Assembly: GCF_032050975.1 (NCBI RefSeq)
Contig: NZ_CP116967.1
Location: 927,001-991,000 of the forward strand
Reading direction: 5' to 3'
Length of the DNA stretch: 64,000 nt
Origin: Candidatus Nitrospira allomarina
Lineage (GTDB): Bacteria > Nitrospirota > Nitrospiria > Nitrospirales > UBA8639
The translations under genes were made by a program, and so were the position numbers. The notes under the pieces were generated by a model. It ran no database searches, was not told the DNA's origin, and saw only the letters and a program-made list of their open reading frames with translations. Position 1 is the stretch's first letter. Each line of letters opens with the position of its first letter. Shown piece after piece: positions 53,957-61,571 of the stretch.

Positions 53957-55854
53957 CAGCGCTTTCCTTGAGGAATCGTGGACCTTCCAGCCTCTACACG
54001 GCGTTGATGCTCCAAAAGGAACTTTCGGCGTAACAATCCTCCGGGATCATCAGGGATACGCCGAAGCCATTGCTGGAGGACCTGTTCAGACTTCTCTATT
54101 TCCGGTGAGTGGGCACCGTCCCCCGCAGAAGATACCTCTGAATGTTCTGCCTGATCTTCCGACTTTTCTTCCATTGTAGTTGGTGCGGACAGCGGCTTCT
54201 TAGATTGTTCGGCTTTTAAAGGGTCCAGCCCTTGCGCCTTTCTCTCAATATTTTCTTCAGAAGATTTCTGATCTTCATTCGACTGCTTAGAGGTCCTGAC
54301 AGAATCTGAAACGGACCCGGCTTCTTCTTGTTTCTCTTTTTGAGAGTCAACTGTGTTCGAATCGGATTGTTTATGCGTTGGGTCTGAAGGATTCTCTGAT
54401 TTTTCTCCTTCACCTCCTGCCTCATTCTCATTATCGTTCTGTTTGGCAGAGGAGCCATCCGATTGTTGGGGTGATTCTCCTGTCTGTTCCGCAGATGATG
54501 ATTTATCCAAGAGTTGTTTGATGATTTCTAGATTATGTTTGGCGTCCGCATGGTCCGGCTGCTGAGTGAGGGCTGTTTGATACGAGGCCAGGGCTTCTTC
54601 ATAGCGACCGAGATTAGCCAAGGCATTACCTCGATTATAATGACCCTCCGGCGTATCCACTATGGAAAAGGCTTCTTCTGCTTCCTGATATTTCCCTGAC
54701 CGATAATGGGCTATGCCCTTCCAGCCGGGGTCTTGAAACAAGGCTGCCGCTTCTTCCGGAGCATCACGCTCTAATGCCTGAATCCCCTGTTGATCGGGAC
54801 GAACCCAGAGATTTTCCCAGGAAAAGGCCTCGCTGACCTGAGGAATAAGCAGGAAGGCCAGCAGCATGCCTAACCATCCCGGTCGAAATGCGGGCAACGC
54901 CAAAACCAGAAGCAGAAGGACGAGCCAGGGTCCTTCTTCTCGCCACAGGTCGGTTGCTCGCTGTTCAGATGTTGAAGAGGATAGCGCCCTCGTTGGCACA
55001 ACGGAAGGAAAGACCCGATTGATATCCTGGTCGTCAGCCGTCACCGTGGCATAATGACCTCCTCCTACTCGAGCAATGTCTTGAAGAGACGGAATGTCCA
55101 ATTTGGGAATAACCACCGTTCCGTCCTGATCTTTGAGGAATCCGCCTGTCTCCGGAATAGGAGCCCCATCGACCGTCCCAATACCAAGCACCGACACACG
55201 CACCCCTTGATGGTGTAACTCACCTACCACCTTTAATGTGGCAGGATCTCCCTCGCCGTCCGTCAGCAATAGCACATCTCCGCGCGCCTGCCCGACGTGC
55301 TGAAGGAGTTCATGGGCCTTCTGCAAGGCAAGATCGGTACGGCTACCTTGGAGCGGCATGAGTTCCGTCTCGAGAGATTGCACAAGGGTCACTATGGTGT
55401 TGGCATCATTGGTTAATGGCGAGACGACGAACGATTCACCGGCATAGACCACAAGAGCCGTTTGTCCTTCTTTCCGCGCCATAAGCATATCAAGAATCTT
55501 GTGTTTGGCTCGGGTCAACCGTGAAGGAGTCACATCCTGCGCATCCATTGAACGGGATAAATCCAAGACCATCACCAACGCCGATTCCGCCCGGAACACG
55601 GGCTGGGGTAATTGGGACCAGACCGGCCCGGCCAGTGCACAGACCGCCACAATCCAACCTGATCCGAGAAGCATAAGAGGGATGCGATGCCTAGCTCCCT
55701 CCGTTCCCACCAACAAATGCGGGAGTAGATGGGCATCACACACTGATTCCCATATCTGATCCGTTGTCCCCTTCCTGGCGACTAGTAGAAAGAGTCCGAA
55801 TAATGGAAGTAATCCCCATAGCCATTCCGGTCGTAGAAAATGAAACATTTCCAT
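53953..55854 (-). CDS. batB: BatB/BatC-like fusion: von Willebrand-A plus TPR protein
   Basis: About 633 residues from ATG 55854, which follows the TAA of BatA by one base. Membrane helices at residues 10-26 and 60-78 flank the start of a von Willebrand A domain with the metal-adhesion site VLDLSRSMDAQD (about 98-107) and DVLLLTDGEGD. After a third helix comes TPR sequence (GHYNRGNALANLGRYEEALA, then ALTQQPDHADAKHNLEI), which is what a separate BatC provides in other species. A long acidic Ser/Glu/Lys-rich linker and a C-terminal GGLLRRKFLLEHQRR follow. The fusion of BatB and BatC functions is common but worth noting. Works with BatA, BatD and MoxR. Confidence 0.9.
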   Translation of the reverse strand: MEMFHFLRPEWLWGLLPLFGLFLLVARKGTTDQIWESVCDAHLLPHLLVGTEGARHRIPLMLLGSGWIVAVCALAGPVWSQLPQPVFRAESALVMVLDLSRSMDAQDVTPSRLTRAKHKILDMLMARKEGQTALVVYAGESFVVSPLTNDANTIVTLVQSLETELMPLQGSRTDLALQKAHELLQHVGQARGDVLLLTDGEGDPATLKVVGELHHQGVRVSVLGIGTVDGAPIPETGGFLKDQDGTVVIPKLDIPSLQDIARVGGGHYATVTADDQDINRVFPSVVPTRALSSSTSEQRATDLWREEGPWLVLLLLVLALPAFRPGWLGMLLAFLLIPQVSEAFSWENLWVRPDQQGIQALERDAPEEAAALFQDPGWKGIAHYRSGKYQEAEEAFSIVDTPEGHYNRGNALANLGRYEEALASYQTALTQQPDHADAKHNLEIIKQLLDKSSSAEQTGESPQQSDGSSAKQNDNENEAGGEGEKSENPSDPTHKQSDSNTVDSQKEKQEEAGSVSDSVRTSKQSNEDQKSSEENIERKAQGLDPLKAEQSKKPLSAPTTMEEKSEDQAEHSEVSSAGDGAHSPEIEKSEQVLQQWLRRIPDDPGGLLRRKFLLEHQRRVEAGRSTIPQGKRW

Positions 55855-55855
55855 C

Positions 55856-56911
55856 TTATCGTCCGGCTCCTGCTTGTGCGGAGATCGCTTCCGCTCTCCA
55901 TCTCGATCGGAGAACCCAATTTCTATTCCAGATGAAAGACATGGCCATTGCACAGGAAAGGGCCAACGCGAATCCTAACGGCCATATATATAATTCGGTC
56001 GTCGGTCGAAACAGTTCCGTTTCCGTAGCCGCCGGTTCAAGACGATCTAATTCTTCATACACCCTCGTAAGTCCCTCGGTGTCTTTGGCACGCAAGTACA
56101 ACCCTCCGGTACGTTGGGCAAGGTGGCGAAGGGTATCTTCATCCAAATCGCGAGAAGGATTCACCGTCTGTGTGCCGAAAAATGATTCAATCTCCATTCG
56201 ATCCGCGCCAACTCCGATAGCATAGATTCGAATACCTTGTTCCTCAGCCAAGGCCGCCGCTTGTGTGGGCGAGACTTCCCCCGCGGTATTGGCCCCATCA
56301 GTTAATAGCACTAAAACCCGGCTTCCGGCGGGTTGTTCTCTGAGCCGTTTCACAGCAAGGCCGATCGCATCGCCAATGGCGGTTTCCTGTCCCGCCAAGC
56401 CGATTTCTGTTTCCGTCAACATGGCCTTGACGGTATCCCGATCGAATGTCAAAGGTGTCTGCACGTAGGCCTGGGAACCAAATACAATCAACCCTATACG
56501 ATCGCCAGTTCGGCCAGCGATGAACTCCCCGGCTGCGGCTTTCACCACCTCCAAGCGGGTGACTTCCTGTCCTTTTACCGAAAAATCCGGAATCTTCATG
56601 CTGCCGGAGACATCGACTGCCAACATCAGATCACGTCCACTGGTTGGCAATCCTACAGGTTCGCCACTCCACTGTGGACGGGCAGCCGCAAGAACCAGAG
56701 CGGCCCAGATTAATATCCCAACCCAAAACAACGTTGAATGCCCTGAACGAGTCGGCCCAATCAGCTGGTTGGTCTGAAGGGCCATAATGTCGTCGAAATG
56801 CGGCACCTTCATAGCCCGGCCGGATGAATTGGAGACAGGGGTTGCCCAACGACGCACCATCCAGGGACACAGAAGAAGCGCCAATACCCATGGCCAGGCC
56901 AACGTCATCAT
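55856..56911 (-). CDS. batA: BatA-like von Willebrand-A protein
   Basis: 351 residues from ATG 56911, which overlaps the stop of the DUF4381 gene by four bases (ATGA). N-terminal membrane helices are followed by a von Willebrand A domain with the metal site LMLAVDVSGSMKIPDF (about residues 95-110), FIAGRTGDRIGLIVFGSQAY and VLVLLTDGANTAGE. A C-terminal helix (LYIWPLGFALALSCAMAMSFI) is the usual second anchor. BatA binds the inner membrane and exposes its domain to the periplasm. All three residues of the MIDAS metal site are present. Partner of BatB/C. Confidence 0.92.
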   Translation of the reverse strand: MMTLAWPWVLALLLCPWMVRRWATPVSNSSGRAMKVPHFDDIMALQTNQLIGPTRSGHSTLFWVGILIWAALVLAAARPQWSGEPVGLPTSGRDLMLAVDVSGSMKIPDFSVKGQEVTRLEVVKAAAGEFIAGRTGDRIGLIVFGSQAYVQTPLTFDRDTVKAMLTETEIGLAGQETAIGDAIGLAVKRLREQPAGSRVLVLLTDGANTAGEVSPTQAAALAEEQGIRIYAIGVGADRMEIESFFGTQTVNPSRDLDEDTLRHLAQRTGGLYLRAKDTEGLTRVYEELDRLEPAATETELFRPTTELYIWPLGFALALSCAMAMSFIWNRNWVLRSRWRAEAISAQAGAGR

Positions 56912-57405
56912 GGCGTGCCCTTCCCTGTGGATGGAGTCACCTGCTGAATCCATTGTTCAACCAAGGGCACCAGTTCGGCGGCCGACACGGCCGACTGCTG
57001 TTGGTAGGGCCCTGAACTTAACAGATGGCCAACCCCGTCAGTGAATTGATTGGTTCGACCCGACCGGTCCAAAAACTGCAGCCAGGAGATTCCAACTAGC
57101 CCTGCGACCTCAGTTCGAGGGAAAGTAGCCATGGCATAGCGACGGATCATGACTGAAAGGCGTTGAATCAGCCATTGATCATCTCGATGGGTTTCATAGT
57201 GCTGTTTGATCGCATGCAGTTCATTCATCGCAAGGCGACACGTCTGTTTTCGACGTCGATTCCTCAGAATCCACAGGCACAGAATGACTCCCATCATGAC
57301 CAAACCGAAGATGATCCACCAACCTGGAGCCGGAGGCCACAGAGAAATCGGAGGTGGCAGATGCACATCCCGGAGCTCTTGTAAGGGAGAACTTGCTGTC
57401 GGCAT
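56908..57405 (-). CDS. DUF4381 family membrane protein
   Basis: A 165-residue protein with one membrane helix (about residues 28-46, WWIIFGLVMMGVILCLWILR) flanked by Pro/Trp-rich PPPISLWPPAPGW before and a charged RNRRRK after. This layout is the DUF4381 family, which regularly lies between the DUF58 and BatA-type genes of MoxR operons. The C-terminal half is helical and may be cytoplasmic. The gene overlaps BatA by four bases, so coupling is strong. No activity is known. Confidence 0.85.
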   Translation of the reverse strand: MPTASSPLQELRDVHLPPPISLWPPAPGWWIIFGLVMMGVILCLWILRNRRRKQTCRLAMNELHAIKQHYETHRDDQWLIQRLSVMIRRYAMATFPRTEVAGLVGISWLQFLDRSGRTNQFTDGVGHLLSSGPYQQQSAVSAAELVPLVEQWIQQVTPSTGKGTP

Positions 57406-57420
57406 GTTAGCCCATTTCCG

Positions 57421-58428
57421 TCATGCCATACTGTGATGGGCGCTTCGGCGATGTCCAAGATCCTGTAACCCACCCCGCAATTGGAAAAGAATATCGTCGT
57501 GGGTTCCCAATGGAATGAATCCGATTCCACGGGTCAGGCACAGAGTCCGGACATCTTCATAACGTTCCCTAAAGCAGGCTGAATAGGATTGGATGATGTT
57601 GGCAGATCCTGTATTCAATATTCCCATGCGTGTGCCATCCGTCACAGGATATTGCCCGGCAGGGGGGGGCTCTTGTTCCAATTGGTCATACATAAAGATC
57701 GCCACCACATCCTGGTGTCCGCCCAATCGGATGAGAGTCTGTTTGGCTTGATGGTCCCAATCGCGAAAATCACTTAAGAGAAAAATGAGGCTTCCGGGCT
57801 TCGCGGTTGCCTGGACTCGATTTAAGGCCAACTGAAAAGGTGAGGTATTAGAAATCTGGCGCTCAATCATCTGTGACGCGTTGGCACTATCTTGAGCCAG
57901 GATATTGAGAAATTGTAGCACTCCGGTTCTTCCTCCCCTGGGTCGGAGTTCCACATGGTCCACATCTGAAAAAACCACTCCCCCAACCCGGTCTCCCCGC
58001 TCTTGCGATGCCCATCCCAGTAATGCCGCCGCATGGGCGGCAATGACCGACTTAAAGGCCACCTTGGTCCCGAATCGCATAGCCTTTCTATTATCCACTA
58101 CGATGAAGACCGGTCGCTCCCGTTCTTCGCGAAAGACCTTGAGGTAGGGTTCATGAGTTCGCGCCATCACCCGCCAATCCATGAGGCGCACATCATCACC
58201 CGGTTGATACCGGCGAGATTCTTCAAAATCCATGCCTCTGCCTTTAAACGGAGATCGCTCTCCGCCAGCCAAAAGGGTATGAACCCGCTTCCTGGTTTTG
58301 ATTCCCAATATCCCTGTCTGGTGACGCATGTTGATGAGATCGGCAAGCCGAATTTCTACACCCTGAAATCCTGTAGGACGGTTCTGCCTGGATTCTAATG
58401 GGGTTGTCTGTTTACGGAACGGCCACAT
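57421..58428 (-). CDS. DUF58 domain protein (MoxR-associated)
   Basis: A 335-residue protein of the DUF58 family. Its signature lies at about residues 64-90: GRGMDFEESRRYQPGDDVR followed by MDWRVMARTHEPYLKVF. The second half is von Willebrand A-like, with RPVFIVVDNRKAMRFG and GSLIFLLSDFRDW. DUF58 proteins follow MoxR in nearly all such operons and probably act as adaptor or client of the AAA ATPase. The start overlaps the MoxR stop by 17 bases. Cytoplasmic by prediction. Confidence 0.93.
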   Translation of the reverse strand: MWPFRKQTTPLESRQNRPTGFQGVEIRLADLINMRHQTGILGIKTRKRVHTLLAGGERSPFKGRGMDFEESRRYQPGDDVRLMDWRVMARTHEPYLKVFREERERPVFIVVDNRKAMRFGTKVAFKSVIAAHAAALLGWASQERGDRVGGVVFSDVDHVELRPRGGRTGVLQFLNILAQDSANASQMIERQISNTSPFQLALNRVQATAKPGSLIFLLSDFRDWDHQAKQTLIRLGGHQDVVAIFMYDQLEQEPPPAGQYPVTDGTRMGILNTGSANIIQSYSACFRERYEDVRTLCLTRGIGFIPLGTHDDILFQLRGGLQDLGHRRSAHHSMA

Positions 58429-59386
58429 GATTCAAAATTTCTGAGATCACCTGATCAGTCCTGATCCCCTCCGCTTCCGCTTCAAAGGTCAGTAAGACCC
58501 GGTGGCGCAACACATCATGGGCCACGGCTTGTATGTCTTCCGGGGAGACATAATCGCGTCCTTCCAGCCAGGCATGAGCTCTGGCACAACGCTCCATTCC
58601 AATGGTTGCCCGGGGGCTGGCTCCAAACCGGATCCATCGCTTCAGCATGGCGCTATACGGTCCAGGCTCACGCGTGGCCATGACTAATTGGACGATATAT
58701 TCTTCTAGTGCTGGCGCGACATATAAATCCCACATCTGTCGTCGAGCCGCCACAATCACCTTTTGAGGAACGGGCGTGGGGGCTGTCGTTCCATCCCCAG
58801 AAATTGCCCTGGCTTGTCGACGAACAAGTTCGACAATTTTCCGCTCTCCTTCCACAGCAGGATATTGCACCCGGACATAGAGGAGGAAACGATCCAATTG
58901 CGCTTCAGGCAAAGGATACGTTCCTTCCTGCTCAATGGGATTTTGGGTGGCCATGACTAAAAACAACTCGGGCAAGGGATAACTTGTTCGCCCGATTGTC
59001 ACTTGATGTTCTCCCATGGCCTCTAAGAGGGCGGCCTGAACCTTAGCGGGGGCCCGATTGATTTCATCGGCCAAGACAAGATTGTGAAAAATCGGTCCCG
59101 GTTGAAAGCGAAAAGAGCCGTCGTGAGGACGATAAATATCGGTCCCGGTAATATCAGCGGGGAGTAAATCCGGGGTAAACTGAATCCGGTGAAAATCAGC
59201 CTCAATCCCGGAGGCCAACGTTTTTATAGCGGTAGTTTTGGCTAAACCTGGCGCACCTTCCACAAGAAGGTGTCCATCAGCCAATAAGGCAATCAAAAGC
59301 CTGAGGGTAAGACCCTCTTGTCCAATCACCTGTTGATTCAAAAAGGCTCGAAGCCTTGCTATCTGCTCGTGTTCAGATCCAGACAT
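58412..59386 (-). CDS. moxR: MoxR-family AAA+ ATPase
   Basis: A 324-residue AAA+ ATPase. Walker A is VEGAPGLAKTTAIK (residues 42-55). Walker B is NLVLADEINRAPAKVQAALLEAM. Sensor 1 is LVMATQNPIEQEGTYPLPEAQLDRF, and the C-terminal lid has RFGASPRATIGMERCARAHAWLEGR. This is the standard MoxR form, thought to act as a chaperone for assembly of periplasmic or membrane complexes. First gene of the long operon that ends with DUF4340. A possible promoter lies about 115 bases upstream. Together with the vWA proteins it is likely an ATP-driven assembly machine. Confidence 0.94.
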   Translation of the reverse strand: MSGSEHEQIARLRAFLNQQVIGQEGLTLRLLIALLADGHLLVEGAPGLAKTTAIKTLASGIEADFHRIQFTPDLLPADITGTDIYRPHDGSFRFQPGPIFHNLVLADEINRAPAKVQAALLEAMGEHQVTIGRTSYPLPELFLVMATQNPIEQEGTYPLPEAQLDRFLLYVRVQYPAVEGERKIVELVRRQARAISGDGTTAPTPVPQKVIVAARRQMWDLYVAPALEEYIVQLVMATREPGPYSAMLKRWIRFGASPRATIGMERCARAHAWLEGRDYVSPEDIQAVAHDVLRHRVLLTFEAEAEGIRTDQVISEILNHVAVP

Positions 59387-60522
59387 CTGTCTTGATATGA
59401 ACCCGGTGGGTTCCCATATTCAAAATATTACTGATTCCCCTTCTTCCATGGAAATGGGGCAATCTCAACTTGTTATGCTGCATATTCTGAGAGCCTCTTT
59501 TTTATAATAATTTACCATTTTTGAGAGTCAAGGGTTTTGGCGGAAAAATGGTCCCTACCCAAAGAACCTCCAAATCCATTTATCTTCTCAACGACCCCTT
59601 GAAAGTCAGATGGATGGGTTCGCGAGAGGAATGCCTTCCACCATACCCCCATGATGGAGTGCCGTGTGCAATGATAGGGATATGTTCAGGGAGAAAGACC
59701 CGTTATTTCAAATGTTTCATCCGGACGAATGGCACGTACCCCAAAGGCACATGCTCCAGCCGCTTTGCAGCCGTCATGCGTATTCATATGCAGGGGTAGC
59801 CGTGGATTTCTCCCATACAACACGTAATTCTGAGTTCACGAAAGTCTATTGAGGAGAAAAATACGGCGCAAATCCTTCAATGTAAGATTTCATTGGGTTG
59901 GAACTTCCCCACGCCCACGGCGTGCACATTCACAAGCGTCATCCCAGAAGAACTTTCGTCCACGGCTTGCCGCCAACCATCATACTTTTTTTCATTTACA
60001 AACTGGTGATGTCTTATATTTTCTTCCGGCAGTTTCATTATTCCTATGCAATCAATTTTATTGTGATCACTGTTCATTTCATATTGATTTGATTTAATAT
60101 TTGGGGTTTTTCATTTTAAAAACAATCGCAACATTCTCCCTTTACCAGGATAGTTTTTTATCTGCCTCGCTCAACAGACCTCCCCCATTTTGCGCCACTT
60201 GCCCATTGTCGTATTTCAGTTTTACCATAAAGGCATAAACTCAATCCTCCCGTCAATCAATGCGGTGACCTATGCTGTATTGTACACCATACAGAAATCC
60301 TCCTCATCCCTTTCTAATGATAGGGCACAGACAAGTGCCGGACTGAACCGCATCTTTGGCCAAATTACCTGTTCACACGAAGTCGGTAAAACTCACAATT
60401 AAAACAGGAGGGACAGGAAGTAAAGGACAACGGAAGAGGTTTCCAACAAAGAGACCTGGGCTAGGTTTTTGTTCTGCACCCCTTGATTTCCAATCGTATC
60501 GAATAAAGAGGAGGGGATGATC
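59387..60522. other. divergent intergenic region, no confident gene
   Basis: About 1.1 kb between the MoxR operon (-) and a small secreted-protein gene (+). It holds several short frames (59521-59799, 59849-60097, 60190-60402) without ribosome binding sites or recognisable families, and A+T-rich stretches. Apart from the possible promoter listed separately I see nothing to annotate. Confidence 0.5.
59501..59531 (-). promoter_or_regulatory. possible promoter of the MoxR operon
   Basis: On the minus strand TTGACT (plus 59526-59531) is followed after 19 bases by TATAAA (plus 59501-59506). The spacer is long and the site is a guess. It would give a leader of about 110 bases before the MoxR ATG. 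Confidence 0.3.
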
Positions 60523-60831
60523 ATGAACCGTAAACTATGCGCCATTTACGTAATAGGAAGTGTATTTTTAGGAAGTACATTAGCCCTGGGAAATCCAGAC
60601 ATGTTGCCAAACCATCCAGGGTATCCCATGGGAGACGCGAAGTCTCCCGTGACGGGGCAATCGGTAGCTAATGACCCGGGACAAACTCAACCAAGCCGGG
60701 ATGAATCACTCCAACAAGCTGCGGGATTTCATGATGCGCATGCCATGAATCCTGGAAAGGAAGAACGGCCGAATATTGTGTCGCCTGGAGCATTAAAATC
60801 CATGGACACAAAGAGTAATTCCACGAAGTAA
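60523..60831 (+). CDS. small secreted or periplasmic protein
   Basis: A 102-residue protein with a clear signal peptide (MNRKLCAIYVIGSVFLGSTLALG) and a Pro/Asp/Asn-rich mature part (GNPDMLPNHPGYPMGD, RDESLQQAAG, GFHDAHAMN). ATG 60523 is preferred over ATG 60517 because GAGGAGGGG ends seven bases before it. A strong hairpin terminator follows 51 bases after the stop. No family is recognised and there is no Cys, so neither metal binding by Cys nor disulfides apply; His residues are present. The strong ribosome binding site and terminator suggest real and possibly high expression. Confidence 0.65.
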   Translation: MNRKLCAIYVIGSVFLGSTLALGNPDMLPNHPGYPMGDAKSPVTGQSVANDPGQTQPSRDESLQQAAGFHDAHAMNPGKEERPNIVSPGALKSMDTKSNSTK

Positions 60832-60882
60832 GTGATACGTCCACAATGTGTCCCCGTACGATTGGGAACGCCAGGGGGTGTC

Positions 60883-60913
60883 AAAAGGAGGGAGCTAAAA
60901 ACTCCCTCCTTTT
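60883..60913. terminator. bidirectional intrinsic terminator
   Basis: A 12-base-pair stem AAAAGGAGGGAG / CTCCCTCCTTTT with the loop CTAAAAA and a T run on both strands (AAAA on the other side). It separates the + strand small-protein gene from the - strand DUF5989 gene and could serve both. Confidence 0.85.
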
Positions 60914-60982
60914 CTTTCAGCAGGATTACTTTTGTCTGTCGCTCAAATGAATGTCCAAAGATCCACCAATTACCCCCTGGAG

Positions 60983-61135
60983 TTAGAACAAAGTATAGAT
61001 GAAGGGGGCGACGGCTGAACCCTCACTCAGGATTATAAGACCGCCGAGTAATAAGAGCATGATGATGATGGGGGCAAGCCAGAACTTTTTTCGTTCCCGC
61101 ATAAAGTCCCACAATTCCCCAAGAAAACCTGTCAT
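60983..61135 (-). CDS. DUF5989-family small membrane protein
   Basis: A 50-residue gene. The minus strand reads MTGFLGELWDFMRERKKFW followed by LAPIIIMLLLLGGLIIL and SEGSAVAPFIYTLF, then TAA. This is the whole of the DUF5989 pattern: charged N-terminal ELWxFxRERKKFW, one membrane helix, and the terminal SAVAPFIYTLF. GGAGGAAC lies about six bases before the ATG. It lies 13 bases after the SxtJ stop, completing the carbamoyltransferase-SxtJ-DUF5989 cassette. Function is unknown. Confidence 0.88.
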   Translation of the reverse strand: MTGFLGELWDFMRERKKFWLAPIIIMLLLLGGLIILSEGSAVAPFIYTLF

Positions 61136-61148
61136 CTGTTGTTCCTCC

Positions 61149-61553
61149 TTAGAAGGGTTTCAGCACATGGTCTGCGGCTCTGGCCTTTTTGACCACGCGA
61201 TAGCTGTTGGCCTTGGGGTCATAGCCAAGTTGCAATGGTCGTTTGCCTAATAATCCCATGACAAATGCCATGGGAGTAAACATCCCAAAAAACAGTAGGC
61301 TTAAGATTATCCGGGAATTAATCCACCCTAATTTTTCCCCGATCTTCATCCATACTCGATGCATGGGCTTCAGACCTTTTGGAAAAATCAAACCCATTGC
61401 TCCAAAGGCCCCGGCGAAAAGACTTGCCCACACTCGAATACTTTCTCCATGAATGACCAATGGCCATACTGCTACTATTAAAAAGACTCCGCCCATTAAC
61501 AGGCCGAACGAGCGAAGATCCTTGGTCGTTGGTTGATTAATCGTTGATATCAT
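61149..61553 (-). CDS. SxtJ-family membrane protein
   Basis: A 134-residue protein with three to four helices (about 15-35, 41-59, 81-101). The N-terminal TTKDLRSFGLLMGGVFL and the loop IFPKGLKPMHRVWMKIGEKLGW are typical of the SxtJ family first named in saxitoxin clusters, where it sits next to a carbamoyltransferase. Here it starts 18 bases after the carbamoyltransferase stop and ends 13 bases before DUF5989. It is likely a membrane partner of one of these. Biochemical role unknown. Confidence 0.85.
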   Translation of the reverse strand: MISTINQPTTKDLRSFGLLMGGVFLIVAVWPLVIHGESIRVWASLFAGAFGAMGLIFPKGLKPMHRVWMKIGEKLGWINSRIILSLLFFGMFTPMAFVMGLLGKRPLQLGYDPKANSYRVVKKARAADHVLKPF

Positions 61554-61571
61554 GTCGTTATTCTTTCAGGC

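Noticed and set aside
60999-61250. Plus-strand 83-codon frame
   Set aside because: Antisense to the DUF5989 and SxtJ genes, which carry strong family motifs on the minus strand.
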